Counted from the stretch's first letter, positions 6,799 through 16,495 are shown. The stretch is 64,000 nucleotides of DNA from Hahella sp. HNIBRBA332 (GCF_030719035.1 NZ_CP132203.1:1860001-1924000), one strand, 5' to 3'. Translations and numbers: made by a program. Notes: a model not told the origin generated them from the sequence alone.

Positions 6799-9700
6799 CT
6801 AATCCGCCAGATGCTCTATGGCGTGGTCTTCATGCAGTTTGAGTTCTTCTTCCAACTGTTTTTCCACGGCTTTGGGGGAGCGGGTTTTGCGGGCCAGCAG
6901 GCTGTACGCTACGGGAACGATGAATATCGTAAACAGGGTGGCGGCGGAGACGCCCCAGAGGATGACGATGCCGATGACTGAGCGGGTTTCTGAGCCGGGG
7001 CCGTCGGACAGCATCAGGGGCACGGCGCCGGCGATGGTGGTGACCGCCGTCATCAGAATCGGTCTGAGACGGGCCATGGATGCTTCCACCAGGGCGTTGT
7101 CGAAGGTGAGTCCCTGATCCCGCAATTGGTTGGTGAACTCCACGATCAGGATGCCGTTTTTCGCTGCGAGCCCCACCAGCATGATCAAGCCAATTTGTGT
7201 GTACAGGTTAAGTGAGTTGCCGGTGACATAAAGGCCGAGCATGCCGCCCGCCACCGCCAGAGGCACTGTCAGCATGATCACGAACGGATGCACGTAGCTT
7301 TCGAATTGCGCCGCCAATACCAGAAACACAATCAGAATGCCCAATACCAACGTGGTCGCCAGCGCGGTTCCCGCTTCCCGGAAATCGGCGGACTGGCCTT
7401 TGTAATCGATTTGGGCGTGAGCGGGGAGGTGGGTTTCCACCAGGCTCTCCAGATAGCTCAGCGCTTTGCCCAGGGTAAGCGAGTCTTCCAGGTTGGCTTC
7501 CAGGGTGATCGCACGCAGGCGATTGAAGCGATTGAGATTGCTGGAATCAGCGAACTCGCGCAGGGTCACTACGCTGGAAAGGGGGATCAATTCGCCGCTG
7601 CGTTGCGAACGCACATAGATGTTCTGGATGCTGGCGGGGGTGCGCTGCGCGTCGCGTTCGCCTTCGACGATCACATCGTATTCCTGGCCATTATCCAGAT
7701 AGGTGGTGACCGTGCGTCCGCCTAGAATCGATTCCAGAGTGCGACCGATATCCTGAACTTTTACCCCCAGGTCGGCGGCGCGATCATAGTTGATCTGCAC
7801 GGACAGGTAAGGGCGGGTTTCCTTGTAATCGAAGTCCACGCCGGCGAGCCCTGGGTTGGAGGCGTCGATTTCTTTGGACAGAATGTCGCGCCATTCCGCC
7901 AGCTCCTCGTAAGTGCCGCCGCCGATGACAAATTGCACCGGTTTGGAAATACCGCCGCCAAATCCCTGCCGCATGACCGGAAAGGCGCGCACGCCTGGCA
8001 AGTCCGATAAGGATTTACGTACATCGTCCATGATGTCCCAGGCGGAGCGTCGCTCGCCCCAAGGGCTCAACGCCACCAGAGCGAAGCCTGAATTGAAGTT
8101 CTCGATATTGCCGAATCCGCGGGGGGCTCGAACCAGCACCCGTTGCGCTTCGCCGGAATCGACGAAACTCATCAAGCGCCGCTCGATCTCATTCATGTAA
8201 TCGAGCATGTAGTCGTAAGTGGCGCCTTCAGGGCCGTTCACCAGAATAAAGAACGCCCCGCGGTCTTCCTTGGGCGCATACTCTTCCGGCAAGTCCCTAT
8301 AGAGCCAGACGGAGCCGGCGCAAATGGCCAGCATCAGCGCCACAAATAGCCAGCGCACCTTGAGACAGCCCGCCAGAATCCTGCCGTAGACATGCTGTAC
8401 TTTATGGAAGAAATGACCGCCTTCGCTCAGCCCCTGGGCTTTGTCGTCATTGGGTAGAATCTTCGACGCCAGGGCGGGGGACAGGGTGAGGGCGATGACG
8501 CTGGAAAACGCCACGGCGGCCGCCAGCGTCAGGGCGAACTCAGAGAACAGCCGGCCAATGTCGCCCTGCAGGAAGGCGATCGGCACGAACACGGCGATCA
8601 GCACCAGAGTGGTGGCGATAACCGCGAAGCCGATCTGACGACTGCCGCGAAATGACGCCACCAGTCGCGTCTCGTTATGCTCATGCATGCGCCGATAGAT
8701 GTTCTCCAGCACGACAATAGCGTCGTCCACCACCATGCCGATGGCCAGCACCAGGGCCAGCAGAGTAAACATATTGATGGTGAAGTCGAAAGCGTACAGG
8801 GCGGTGAAGGTGGCGATCAGGGAGATCGGCACCGTCACCGCCGGCACCAGGGTGGCGCGCAAATCCCGCAGGAAGGCCCAGATCACCAGGATGACCAGCC
8901 CGATAGCGATGAACAGGGTTTTCACCACTTCGTGGATGGCGCCTTCCACAAAGACGGAGGAGTCATAGCTGGCTTGCAGGGTCATGCCTTCCGGCAAGGT
9001 GGGGTTGATGCGCTTGGCCTGGGCCTGCACCGCACGCGCCACATCCAGCACGTTGGCGGTGGATTGTTTGGTGACGCCCACGCCGACCATGGTTTCGCCA
9101 TTGCCGCGGAAAATGCCTCGCTCCTCCACAGAGCCCAGCTCCACTTTGGCGACATCGCCGAGGCGGATGAGATAGCCATCCTGTCCGGCGCCGATCACCA
9201 GTTTGCGGAAGTCTTCCGGAGTATGAAAGTTGCGTTCCGTACGCACGGTGAACTGAGTATCCCGTGATTCGATGCTGCCCGCCGGCAACTCCACGTTTTC
9301 CGCCCGCAGCGCGCCCTCGATATCGGTCACTGTAATGCGTCGCGCCGCCATGGCGTTACGATCCAGCCAGATGCGCATAGCGTAGACCTTGCCGCCGCCG
9401 ACCCGCACGCGGGCGACGCCGTCCAATACTGACAGGCGATCCACCAGATAGCGATTGGCGTAGTCGGTCAATTCCGGCACCGTCATATTGACCGCAGACA
9501 GGTTCAACCACAGGATGACGTCATCGCTGCTGTCCTCTTTGGCGATATCCGGCGGCTCTGCTTCCGCCGGCAGGTTGTCGGCGATACGGGACACGCGGTC
9601 GCGAATGTCGTTGGTGGCGGCGTCGATATCGCGGCCGATGTCGAATTCGATGGTGATGCGGGAGCGACCGTTACTGGACTGAGACGAAATCGACACAATG

Positions 9701-9927
9701 CCCTGCACCCCGGAAATGCGCTCTTCGATCACCTCGGTGATGCGCGTCTCCACCACATTGGCGGCGGCGCCGGGATAGTCTGTGGTGACGCTGACCACCG
9801 GCGGATCAATGGCGGGATATTCCCGTAGCGGCAGTCGCTCAAAGCAGAGATATCCGAAAGCGATCAGCAACAAGCCGATGACGGAAGCGAACACCGGTCG
9901 TTTGACGGAGAGGTCTGAGAGCATCAT
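6799..9927 (-). CDS. RND efflux pump permease (HAE1 type)
   Basis: 1042 residues, the full length of a proton-driven inner-membrane RND permease. The N-terminus LSVKRPVFASVIGLLLIAFG is the typical first helix. The fourth-helix proton-relay aspartates are present in GMVVDDAIVVLENIYR, and the second membrane block shows the family signature LAAKNGILIVEFTNQLR. It should trimerise and work with the membrane-fusion protein encoded just upstream, whose stop overlaps this start (ATGA). Substrates probably include drugs, dyes or detergents but cannot be read from sequence. No TolC-like gene is next to it, so it must share an outer-membrane channel encoded elsewhere. Confidence 0.95.
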   Translation of the reverse strand: MMLSDLSVKRPVFASVIGLLLIAFGYLCFERLPLREYPAIDPPVVSVTTDYPGAAANVVETRITEVIEERISGVQGIVSISSQSSNGRSRITIEFDIGRDIDAATNDIRDRVSRIADNLPAEAEPPDIAKEDSSDDVILWLNLSAVNMTVPELTDYANRYLVDRLSVLDGVARVRVGGGKVYAMRIWLDRNAMAARRITVTDIEGALRAENVELPAGSIESRDTQFTVRTERNFHTPEDFRKLVIGAGQDGYLIRLGDVAKVELGSVEERGIFRGNGETMVGVGVTKQSTANVLDVARAVQAQAKRINPTLPEGMTLQASYDSSVFVEGAIHEVVKTLFIAIGLVILVIWAFLRDLRATLVPAVTVPISLIATFTALYAFDFTINMFTLLALVLAIGMVVDDAIVVLENIYRRMHEHNETRLVASFRGSRQIGFAVIATTLVLIAVFVPIAFLQGDIGRLFSEFALTLAAAVAFSSVIALTLSPALASKILPNDDKAQGLSEGGHFFHKVQHVYGRILAGCLKVRWLFVALMLAICAGSVWLYRDLPEEYAPKEDRGAFFILVNGPEGATYDYMLDYMNEIERRLMSFVDSGEAQRVLVRAPRGFGNIENFNSGFALVALSPWGERRSAWDIMDDVRKSLSDLPGVRAFPVMRQGFGGGISKPVQFVIGGGTYEELAEWRDILSKEIDASNPGLAGVDFDYKETRPYLSVQINYDRAADLGVKVQDIGRTLESILGGRTVTTYLDNGQEYDVIVEGERDAQRTPASIQNIYVRSQRSGELIPLSSVVTLREFADSSNLNRFNRLRAITLEANLEDSLTLGKALSYLESLVETHLPAHAQIDYKGQSADFREAGTALATTLVLGILIVFLVLAAQFESYVHPFVIMLTVPLAVAGGMLGLYVTGNSLNLYTQIGLIMLVGLAAKNGILIVEFTNQLRDQGLTFDNALVEASMARLRPILMTAVTTIAGAVPLMLSDGPGSETRSVIGIVILWGVSAATLFTIFIVPVAYSLLARKTRSPKAVEKQLEEELKLHEDHAIEHLAD

Positions 9928-11018
9928 TCCGCTTGTTCCGCCTGGGGTTCGCCTTGCAGCAGTTTGGCGACATTAAGATCGCCGTCATCCACGGCAATGA
10001 CTTTTATCGCGGCGCCGTCAGAGATTTTCACCAGGCCGTGACTGACCACCAGATCGCCTTCGTTCAGGCCCTTCAGAATTTCCACTTTCCCGGCTTTGCG
10101 GGAACCGATTTCAACTTGCCTGCGTTGGGCCCTGGCGGGTTCGCCTTCCGCCACCACAAAAACATAGTGAGCGGTTCCCACTGTTGAGATGGCGCTTTCT
10201 GGAATCACCAGGGTGGTGCGTGGGCGGGACTGCAGATCCAGCTGCAGCAACATGCCGGTCAGTAGCATGCGTCCCGGGTTATCGAAAGCGGCCCGCGCCT
10301 GCACGGTGCGCGTGACCGGGTCGACCCGGGGAGAAATGCTCTTAAGTTCGCCTGTGAATGTCTGGCCGGGATAAGCGCTGGTTTCGGCTTCCACTTTTAA
10401 CCCCGGTTTCAGGATGGCGAGGAAAACCGAAGGGATGGCGAAGTCCACTTTGACGACGCTGAGATCATCCAGCGTGGTCAGCACGTCGCTGGGCTCCACC
10501 AGGGCGCCGACGCTGATATTGCGCAGCCCCAGCACGCCATTGAAAGGCGCGGTGATCTGATGCGCGGCGATGCGGGTGCGAATGGCTTCTATGTCCGCCT
10601 GACTTTGATCCACACGGGCGCGGGCCGCATCCAGATCCGCCTCGCTGCCGACGCGGCGGTTGTACAACTCTTGCGCACGGCGATAAGCGCTTTCCCTTTC
10701 CGCCTGCACCGCCAGAGTTGAACGCAGATTGGCCTGCTCTTCCTCGTCGTCCAGTTTGATCAGCATATCGCCGCGCTTCACGCTGGCGCCGTCTTCAAAA
10801 TGAATGCTGATTACTTTTTCGGTGATTTTCGGTGTGATATTGACCGACTCATTGGCGTTGACCGTGCCCAATGCTTCGATCTTGTCGTAATAGGGCGTGG
10901 ACTGCGCGGATGCGGCGACGACGGAAGTGGGCGGTCTGCCGGCGGCGTGCGCCAGTCCTGCGAGACAGATACCAATCAGGGCGGCGGCAAGCGCCCCGTT
11001 CAGCGTTCGTGAAGACAT
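9924..11018 (-). CDS. RND efflux membrane-fusion (periplasmic adaptor) protein
   Basis: The frame is open from 11249, but the start at 11018 (MSSRTLNGALAAALIGICLA) is chosen: it is preceded by AGGAC and opens directly into a signal sequence ending near AHAAG. The mature protein (~340 residues) has the HlyD/AcrA order: lipoyl half (YYDKIEALGTVNANESVNI), a short coiled-coil hairpin (AERESAYRRAQELYNRRVG), the second lipoyl half (ITAPFNGVLGLRNISVGALV) and a beta barrel. It bridges the RND permease to an outer-membrane channel. It overlaps the permease gene by 4 bases, so it forms a two-gene operon transcribed from the 11.02-11.37 kb gap. Confidence 0.92.
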   Translation of the reverse strand: MSSRTLNGALAAALIGICLAGLAHAAGRPPTSVVAASAQSTPYYDKIEALGTVNANESVNITPKITEKVISIHFEDGASVKRGDMLIKLDDEEEQANLRSTLAVQAERESAYRRAQELYNRRVGSEADLDAARARVDQSQADIEAIRTRIAAHQITAPFNGVLGLRNISVGALVEPSDVLTTLDDLSVVKVDFAIPSVFLAILKPGLKVEAETSAYPGQTFTGELKSISPRVDPVTRTVQARAAFDNPGRMLLTGMLLQLDLQSRPRTTLVIPESAISTVGTAHYVFVVAEGEPARAQRRQVEIGSRKAGKVEILKGLNEGDLVVSHGLVKISDGAAIKVIAVDDGDLNVAKLLQGEPQAEQAE

Positions 11019-11375
11019 GTCCTGAGTCCTTAGCCTGAAACGTGAATACAAGCGCATCGTGCGCGCCGGCGGATACGGGGCGGCCTGGCGGTGTGCTCGC
11101 TTTGGACGCTGATGGCGCTGCGTCATTGTTATACGAGAAAGATTATCACTTTGATTAGGGCGCTTCAGTAGAATTCTGTGCGTCTGAATTCTTCGTAATC
11201 TTTCCCCCAGATGGCGCATTTTCTGGGCTTTGAAGGCATCGGACGTCATCTAATGTGCGTATAGAACCAATTAAGAAAACCCGTGTCATGGACGCCGCAG
11301 TCAGGAAGCGGCGTTGGATGCTACAATCCCCTTCATGAGTCCGCAGCGCCAGCGCGCAATAATGGAGGACATCGC
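11019..11375. other. Divergent intergenic region (pump operon / amidoligase)
   Basis: About 360 bases between the divergent adaptor and amidoligase starts. The minus-strand frame continues through it as an N-terminal extension, but that stretch is rich in Arg/Gln/His and lacks a start with a ribosome-binding site, so I treat it as non-coding. It must hold the promoters of both operons; I could not assign a definite operator. Confidence 0.5.
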
Positions 11376-12362
11376 ATGAATGCCGGCGATAACAGTTTCA
11401 AAACCCCATCCATCGTCCGCCGAGGCGACGGCGAGGTGCGGCTGGTCGGGTTTGAGCTGGAATTCACTGGACTGACCCTGGAGCAAACTGTGGCGGCGCT
11501 ACAGAACGCCTTGGGCGCACAGGTGATCTCCGGTTCGGCGGCGGAGAAAAAGCTGCAAGTGGAATCACTGGGCGCCTTCAGTGTGGAGGTGGACTGGGAT
11601 TACTTCAAACGCCAGGCCGCCCGCCAACAGGGTGAAGAGGAAGACGAGTGGGTGCAGTTGCTGGGGCAGGCGGCGAAGCTGCTGGTTCCGATGGAGGTGG
11701 TGTGCCCGCCGCTGCCGATAACCGGTCTGACGGTGTTGGACCCGATGGTCGTCGCCTTGAGAGACGCAGGCGCCCAGGGCACGGAAGACTCGCCCATCGC
11801 CGCCTTCGGCGTGCACATCAACCCGGAAATACCTTCTCTGGACGCCGCCGCCATCGCTGCTTATCTGAAAGCGTTCAGTCTGTTGCAGTGGTGGCTGGTG
11901 GAGCGACTGCAAGTGGATGTGACCCGTCGCATCAGCCCTTATATCGACCTTTACCCCGAATCCTATGTGCGACAGCTTTTGGCGGACCCCGCGCCGAATC
12001 TGGATCGGCTGTTTATCGACTATCTCGCCTATAATCCTACACGTAACCGCGCGTTGGATATGCTGCCGTTATTAACTGAAATCGATGGCGAGCGGGTGCG
12101 GCGCGCTGTGGATGATGAGCGTATTCAAGCGCGTCCAACCTTTCATTACCGTTTGCCGAACTCGTTGATCGATCGCCCTGACTGGAGCCTGGCGGTTCCC
12201 TGGAACAGTTGGTGGGTGGTGGAGGAACTGGCCTGTCGCCCTGACGAGATCGAACGGTTGAGCGCCGCTTATCTGAGCGCGTGGCGTCCGTTGTTGGGCG
12301 TCAGTCGTCATGATTGGATAGAGATCATGGAACAATGGATACAAGATTCCGGGTTGGCGTAA
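11376..12362 (+). CDS. Putative amidoligase (ATP-grasp-like / COOH-NH2 ligase)
   Basis: 329 residues from ATG 11376, which has GGAGGAC upstream (an earlier GTG at 11283 is less likely). The protein begins with RLVGFELEFTGLTLEQTV, continues to FGVHINPEIPS, and has RISPYIDLYPESYV and an aromatic C-terminal part, the style of the putative amidoligase family of the COOH-NH2 ligase superfamily. Members join a carboxylate to an amine using ATP, perhaps to modify peptides, polyamines or cell-wall components. The next gene, a class I glutamine amidotransferase/hydrolase, overlaps it by 28 bases. This pairing is known for the family, and the two probably make and break, or supply ammonia for, the same bond. 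Substrate unknown. Confidence 0.75.
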   Translation: MNAGDNSFKTPSIVRRGDGEVRLVGFELEFTGLTLEQTVAALQNALGAQVISGSAAEKKLQVESLGAFSVEVDWDYFKRQAARQQGEEEDEWVQLLGQAAKLLVPMEVVCPPLPITGLTVLDPMVVALRDAGAQGTEDSPIAAFGVHINPEIPSLDAAAIAAYLKAFSLLQWWLVERLQVDVTRRISPYIDLYPESYVRQLLADPAPNLDRLFIDYLAYNPTRNRALDMLPLLTEIDGERVRRAVDDERIQARPTFHYRLPNSLIDRPDWSLAVPWNSWWVVEELACRPDEIERLSAAYLSAWRPLLGVSRHDWIEIMEQWIQDSGLA

Positions 12363-13036
12363 CCGGTAGCGGTCGTAAATGGTCGCCGTCATGGTGGTGC
12401 GCGCAGTTGGCGTTGCGTCTGGCGGGTGCGCACCCTGAGCGCATCAGCGTGCGTCATGCGCCCAGCGGCATCCCTCTGGACGCCCTGATTATTGGCGGCG
12501 GCGACGATATCAGTCCGGAGCATTATAACGGCGATATCAATGAGAAGGTCAGGATCGACCCGGATCGGGACGCGCTTGAGATCGCCTGGATTCACAAAGC
12601 CCTGGAGCACAACATTCCGCTGTTGGGCATTTGTCGCGGCGCGCAACTGATCAACTGTGTGCTGGGCGGGGCGCTGCATCAGGACATTCGCCATATGCGC
12701 AAACTCACCTACAACCGGCCGGGATTGCTGCCCACCAAACAGGTGCAGCTGGAGAAGGGCTCGCGGGTGTCCTCCATCTGCGGCTCCAACAAACTGAGGG
12801 TCAACAGTTTGCATCATCAGGCGATTAAGGTGCCTGGCGCGGGTCTGAAAGTGGTGGGGCGAGATCTGGACTTTATCGTGCAGGCGGTGGAGTGCGTCAG
12901 CGGGCGCAAGATCATTGGCGTGCAGTGGCACCCGGAATATCTGTTTTACCTGCCGTCGCAGTTTGCGCTGTTTCGCTGGCTATTACAGGAGCAACCGCAC
13001 CGGAAGCACGCTCATGCGTCTTCCGGCAGGGGCTGA
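12335..13036 (+). CDS. Class I glutamine amidotransferase-like hydrolase (peptidase C26 type)
   Basis: 233 residues from ATG 12335 inside the end of the amidoligase gene; a TTG at 12314 is also possible. The catalytic triad is visible: nucleophile Cys100 in LGICRGAQLIN, and His199/Glu201 in GVQWHPEYL. The N-terminal IIGGGDDISPEHY is the pattern of the PuuD/peptidase C26 gamma-glutamyl hydrolase group rather than of a synthetase domain. In context it should act on the product or glutamine substrate of the coupled amidoligase. Its last 25 bases overlap the convergent ABC ATPase gene. Confidence 0.85.
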   Translation: MDTRFRVGVTGSGRKWSPSWWCAQLALRLAGAHPERISVRHAPSGIPLDALIIGGGDDISPEHYNGDINEKVRIDPDRDALEIAWIHKALEHNIPLLGICRGAQLINCVLGGALHQDIRHMRKLTYNRPGLLPTKQVQLEKGSRVSSICGSNKLRVNSLHHQAIKVPGAGLKVVGRDLDFIVQAVECVSGRKIIGVQWHPEYLFYLPSQFALFRWLLQEQPHRKHAHASSGRG

Positions 13037-13788
13037 GCGGCGCTATCGCCGAGGAATTTGTTCAGGAACTGGCGGGTGCGCGCTTGCTTGGGATTGCTGA
13101 ACAGGGACTTGGCGTCGCCTTGTTCAACGATGACGCCGCCATCGATGAATATAGCGCGGTTGGCCACATCCCGTGCGAAGCTCATTTCGTGGGTGACGAT
13201 CACCATGGTGCGCTTTTCTTCCGCCAGACTGCGAATCGTCGCCAGGACTTCGCCTACCAGCTCGGGGTCGAGGGCGGAAGTGGGCTCGTCGAACAGAATC
13301 ACATCCGGCTCCATGGCCAGGGCGCGGGCGATGGCTACCCGTTGCTGCTGTCCGCCGGAAAGGCGTTTGGGATAGGAGTCCTCTTTCCCGGTCAGACCGA
13401 CACGGGCCAGCAGACTGCGACCTTTGGCGGCGGCCTGCTCTCGGGGCTCTTTCTTCACCACTACCGGACCTTCCATCACGTTCTCCAGCGCCGTGCGATG
13501 AGGAAACAGATTGAAGTTCTGGAAGACGAAGCCGACATGCTGCCGCAGTTTACGGATCAAACCTTGCTGCGGCCCCAGAGGACGGTTGGCGTCGATCTCG
13601 AAATCCCCGACGCGGATATGGCCGCCGCTGGGCTCCTCCAACAGGTTCATACAGCGCAGCAGCGTGGTTTTACCTGAGCCGCTGGGGCCAATGATGGCGA
13701 CCACTTCGCCGGGCTGAATCTCCAGGTCAATGCCTTTCAGCACGGCTTGTCCTTTGAATTGCTTGGTCAAGTTGCGCAAGGTGATCAT
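13012..13788 (-). CDS. tcyN: Amino-acid (cystine-type) ABC transporter ATP-binding protein
   Basis: 258 residues. Walker A GPSGSGKTTLLR, Q-loop FQNFNLFPH, signature LSGGQQQRVAIARAL, Walker B VILFDEPTSALD and the switch His in THEM are all present, so it is a complete importer ATPase of the polar amino-acid class. Gene order binding protein-permease-ATPase and sequence style (RPLGPQQGLIRKLRQHVG) resemble E. coli TcyJ-TcyL-TcyN (FliY-YecS-YecC). It starts 5 bases after the permease stop. The symbol is by resemblance; a different amino acid is possible. Confidence 0.85.
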   Translation of the reverse strand: MITLRNLTKQFKGQAVLKGIDLEIQPGEVVAIIGPSGSGKTTLLRCMNLLEEPSGGHIRVGDFEIDANRPLGPQQGLIRKLRQHVGFVFQNFNLFPHRTALENVMEGPVVVKKEPREQAAAKGRSLLARVGLTGKEDSYPKRLSGGQQQRVAIARALAMEPDVILFDEPTSALDPELVGEVLATIRSLAEEKRTMVIVTHEMSFARDVANRAIFIDGGVIVEQGDAKSLFSNPKQARTRQFLNKFLGDSAAQPLPEDA

Positions 13789-13793
13789 ATCAA

Positions 13794-14462
13794 TCAGGCG
13801 TCCTTTTCATGCAGGTTGACCCGGGCTTCCAGGCGATTCTGTAAATGCGCGAGAACGCTGGCCAGCACCCAGTAAATCAGCGCCGCTGCTAAATACATGG
13901 TGAAAATTTCGAAGGTGCGGGCGGTGATCAGCTGCGCTTGTCGGAACAGTTCGGGCACCTGAATGGTCGCCGCCAGGGCGGTGTCTTTCACCAGTGAGAT
14001 GAAGCTGTTGCCCAGCGGGGGCAGGGCGGTGCGCGCAGCTTGCGGTAATATGGTGCGGTACAGCGTTTGCGTGCGGGTCATGCCGATACTGGCGGCGGCT
14101 TCCCATTGTCCCCGGTCGATAGAGGCGATGGCGGCGCGCAGGATTTCCGCCGCGTAGGCGGCCATGTTGAGGGAGAAACCGATCAGCGCGGCGGTCAACG
14201 GCTCCAGACGGACGCCCAACTGCGGCAGTCCGTAATAGATCATGAACAGTTGCACCAGCAACGGAGTGCCGCGAAAGAAGGAGATATAGACCCGGGCGGT
14301 CCAGTCCAGGGCGCGGAAACTGGACAGCCGCATCATCGCCAGCGTGAAGCCCAGTATCAGGCCGAAAAACATACCGCCGAGACTGAGCCCGACGGTGTAT
14401 CCGGCGCCTTTCAGCAGGAATGGGGCGGAGTCCGCAATCAGCTTGAGGCTGCTTTCGATCAT
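13794..14462 (-). CDS. tcyL: Amino-acid (cystine-type) ABC transporter permease
   Basis: 222 residues with about five membrane helices (YTVGLSLGGMFFGLILGFTL first) and the EAA loop (AAASIGMTRTQTLYRTILPQ) that contacts the ATPase. It belongs to the His/Glu/Gln/Arg permease family, as single-permease systems such as E. coli YecS/TcyL do. Its start overlaps the stop of the binding-protein gene (ATGA at 14459-14462), and the ATPase follows after 5 bases, so all three are one operon. Confidence 0.87.
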   Translation of the reverse strand: MIESSLKLIADSAPFLLKGAGYTVGLSLGGMFFGLILGFTLAMMRLSSFRALDWTARVYISFFRGTPLLVQLFMIYYGLPQLGVRLEPLTAALIGFSLNMAAYAAEILRAAIASIDRGQWEAAASIGMTRTQTLYRTILPQAARTALPPLGNSFISLVKDTALAATIQVPELFRQAQLITARTFEIFTMYLAAALIYWVLASVLAHLQNRLEARVNLHEKDA

Positions 14463-15259
14463 TGCGTTACGTCAGCCTTGAACCATTTCTCCGACAGTTT
14501 TTGCAGCGTGCCGTCTGCGCGCATGTTGGCGATGGCCTTATCGATAGCCGCCAGCAGTTCGGGATTGCCTTTACGCAGGGCGACGCCGGCTTCCTGACGG
14601 GAGAAGGGCGAGCCAGCCAGGGTGAGGGCGTCGCCGGTTTTGTTCAGCAGTTCGAACGCGGCGAAGCGGTCGATCAGAATGGCGTCGATGCGGCCGAAAC
14701 GCAGATCCTGGTATTTGGTGGGATCGTCGTCGTAGGTTTTCACTTCCGCTTGCGGTGCGTTTTCACGCAGCCAGGTTTCATAGTTGGTGCCCAGACCAAC
14801 ACCCACTTTCATGCCCGCCAGGTCGGAAGGGCCGTTGATTTCGCTTTCCAGATCCTTGCGAGTCAGCGCCTGAATGCCGGACACCGTGTAAGGGGCGGAG
14901 AAGTCATATTTCTGTTTGCGCGCATCGGAAATAGTCACCTGATTGATCACCACGTCCAGACGCTCGGATTCCAGCGCAGCGAGCAAACCGTCCCACTTGG
15001 TGGTCTGATACTCCGCCTTCACGCCCAGCTGATCCGCCAGCGCTTTGGCGAATTCCACTTCGAAGCCGGTGAGCTGGCCATTTTCATCCTGATAGTTAAA
15101 CGGAGGGTAAGTGCCTTCCAGGCCAACCTGGATGGAGCCCTTCTTTTGGATGCTTTGCAGCAGGTCTTCTGCGGCGAAGCTGGGGGTGACTAACGCGGAG
15201 GCAAGGGCCAGACCCAGGCCGCCAAGTACAAGAGTGCGACGTAAGCGATTGAATTTCAT
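14459..15259 (-). CDS. tcyJ: Periplasmic amino-acid (cystine-type) binding protein
   Basis: The frame opens at 15295, but the ATG at 15259 is preferred: GGGAGG lies 8 bases before it, and the protein then begins with Lys/Arg and a signal peptide cleaved near PSFAAE. The mature part (~240 residues) is a cluster-3 solute-binding protein: GLEGTYPPFNYQDENGQLTG, FEVEFAKALA, WDGLLAALESERLDVVINQV and the closing LSEKWFKADVT. The sequence closely recalls the cystine-binding FliY/TcyJ. It is the first gene of the tcyJLN-like operon, whose promoter lies in the AT-rich gap up to 15541. Sulfur control is likely but no operator was identified. Confidence 0.85.
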   Translation of the reverse strand: MKFNRLRRTLVLGGLGLALASALVTPSFAAEDLLQSIQKKGSIQVGLEGTYPPFNYQDENGQLTGFEVEFAKALADQLGVKAEYQTTKWDGLLAALESERLDVVINQVTISDARKQKYDFSAPYTVSGIQALTRKDLESEINGPSDLAGMKVGVGLGTNYETWLRENAPQAEVKTYDDDPTKYQDLRFGRIDAILIDRFAAFELLNKTGDALTLAGSPFSRQEAGVALRKGNPELLAAIDKAIANMRADGTLQKLSEKWFKADVTQ

Positions 15260-15556
15260 AAAAGCCTCCCATGGCCTGTGATAAAGATCGGACAATTTTA
15301 GGTGTCTTCTTATATGCGATAAAATAATTAAAAATTATGTACTAATTCTATTTATGAATAATATTCTCTGCGCTTTCGTGACAATGTCACATTTTTGCAT
15401 CCCAATAGTTAACTGCCCCCTGATCCCTCCCTTCGTAAACTGAACCCATTCTGATGACAAGCAACGACCAAACCCAAGTCGTTGCAACCAGGTTTCCACC
15501 AGGCTGCGCCGCCAATTCATCGCGGAGCCCAAGGATCATAAATGCAGGAGGCAGTT

Positions 15557-16495
15557 ATGAAAACCATTCATTTTTCCATCGCCATCGTTTTAGGCGCGGC
15601 GATCAGCGCCGGCGCCATTTATCTTTCCTCAGAGCGTTCGAAGCCGGTTAATAAAGGCGTTGAGACGATCTCAGAGCCCACCGCCAATGCGATTATCCCT
15701 GAGCTCAATACGCCAATAGCAGCGACTGAAGAGATGCCGGCGCCTGAGACAGAGTCCCGGCCTGTGGACGGAACCATTGCTGTTGACGCCAATGGATTGG
15801 TGACGATCAATGTGAACGCTTATCCACTGTCGTTACTGACTAACAAATTGGAGTCACTGACCGGGGTGCGCTTTTATCTGGATGATCGTCTGCGGGACAC
15901 CAAAGTGTCCTTGTCGATGGTCAACGCGTCCATAGCCGACGCCATGAAGCGCCTCTCCCAGACTTATAACCATGCGGATCTCTACCACGGCGAGTCTCTG
16001 GCGGCGATCAGTCTGTATCCGAAGGAGCAGATTGAGCTGACGGAGTCCTTGCTGTTTCTCAACGCCAGTTTATATGCGTCTGCGCCGGCGGAGTCGGTGG
16101 ACGATAATCCTGTGACCCAGTATCGCGCCAGTCTCTTGGGAGCCGCGCCGGATCAGGTTGCAACTCTGTTCGATCAGGGGTTGCAGTCCTCCGATGCGGA
16201 TACCCGGGCGATGGCGCTGAGCGCCTATGCGGAGCGGGGCGAAGCGGCGCCGTTCGAGCACTTGAGCCGGCTGGCGCGGCAAGACCCATCGCCGTTGGTG
16301 CGCGCTATCGCCTTCAACCTGTTGATGGGGCAGGAGGAGATTGACGCCGCCGTCAAACGAGATCTGGCTTTGGCGATGCAAAGCGACAGCGATCCTTTCG
16401 TCAAAGAACAGGCGACCGCCATCCTCCTCTCGCTTTCCTCAACCAGCAGCGTGGCGGCTTTGACTGACAACGAGCAACAGGCGCAGACGCCTTAA
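15557..16495 (+). CDS. Membrane-anchored periplasmic protein with STN-like and HEAT-like parts
   Basis: 312 residues from ATG 15557, which has GGAGG 6 bases ahead (an upstream in-frame ATG at 15542 is part of the leader). One N-terminal membrane segment (about residues 5-22) is followed by a Pro/Glu-rich linker. Then comes a domain (about 65-130) with VTINVNAYPLSLLTNKLESL and SMVNASIADAMKRL, resembling the secretin/TonB short N-terminal (STN) fold. The rest (170-300) is a set of HEAT-like helices (ADTRAMALSAYAERG, SPLVRAIAFNLL, DPFVKEQATAILL). No exact family recognised; a scaffold role in the periplasm is a guess. Confidence 0.75.
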   Translation: MKTIHFSIAIVLGAAISAGAIYLSSERSKPVNKGVETISEPTANAIIPELNTPIAATEEMPAPETESRPVDGTIAVDANGLVTINVNAYPLSLLTNKLESLTGVRFYLDDRLRDTKVSLSMVNASIADAMKRLSQTYNHADLYHGESLAAISLYPKEQIELTESLLFLNASLYASAPAESVDDNPVTQYRASLLGAAPDQVATLFDQGLQSSDADTRAMALSAYAERGEAAPFEHLSRLARQDPSPLVRAIAFNLLMGQEEIDAAVKRDLALAMQSDSDPFVKEQATAILLSLSSTSSVAALTDNEQQAQTP

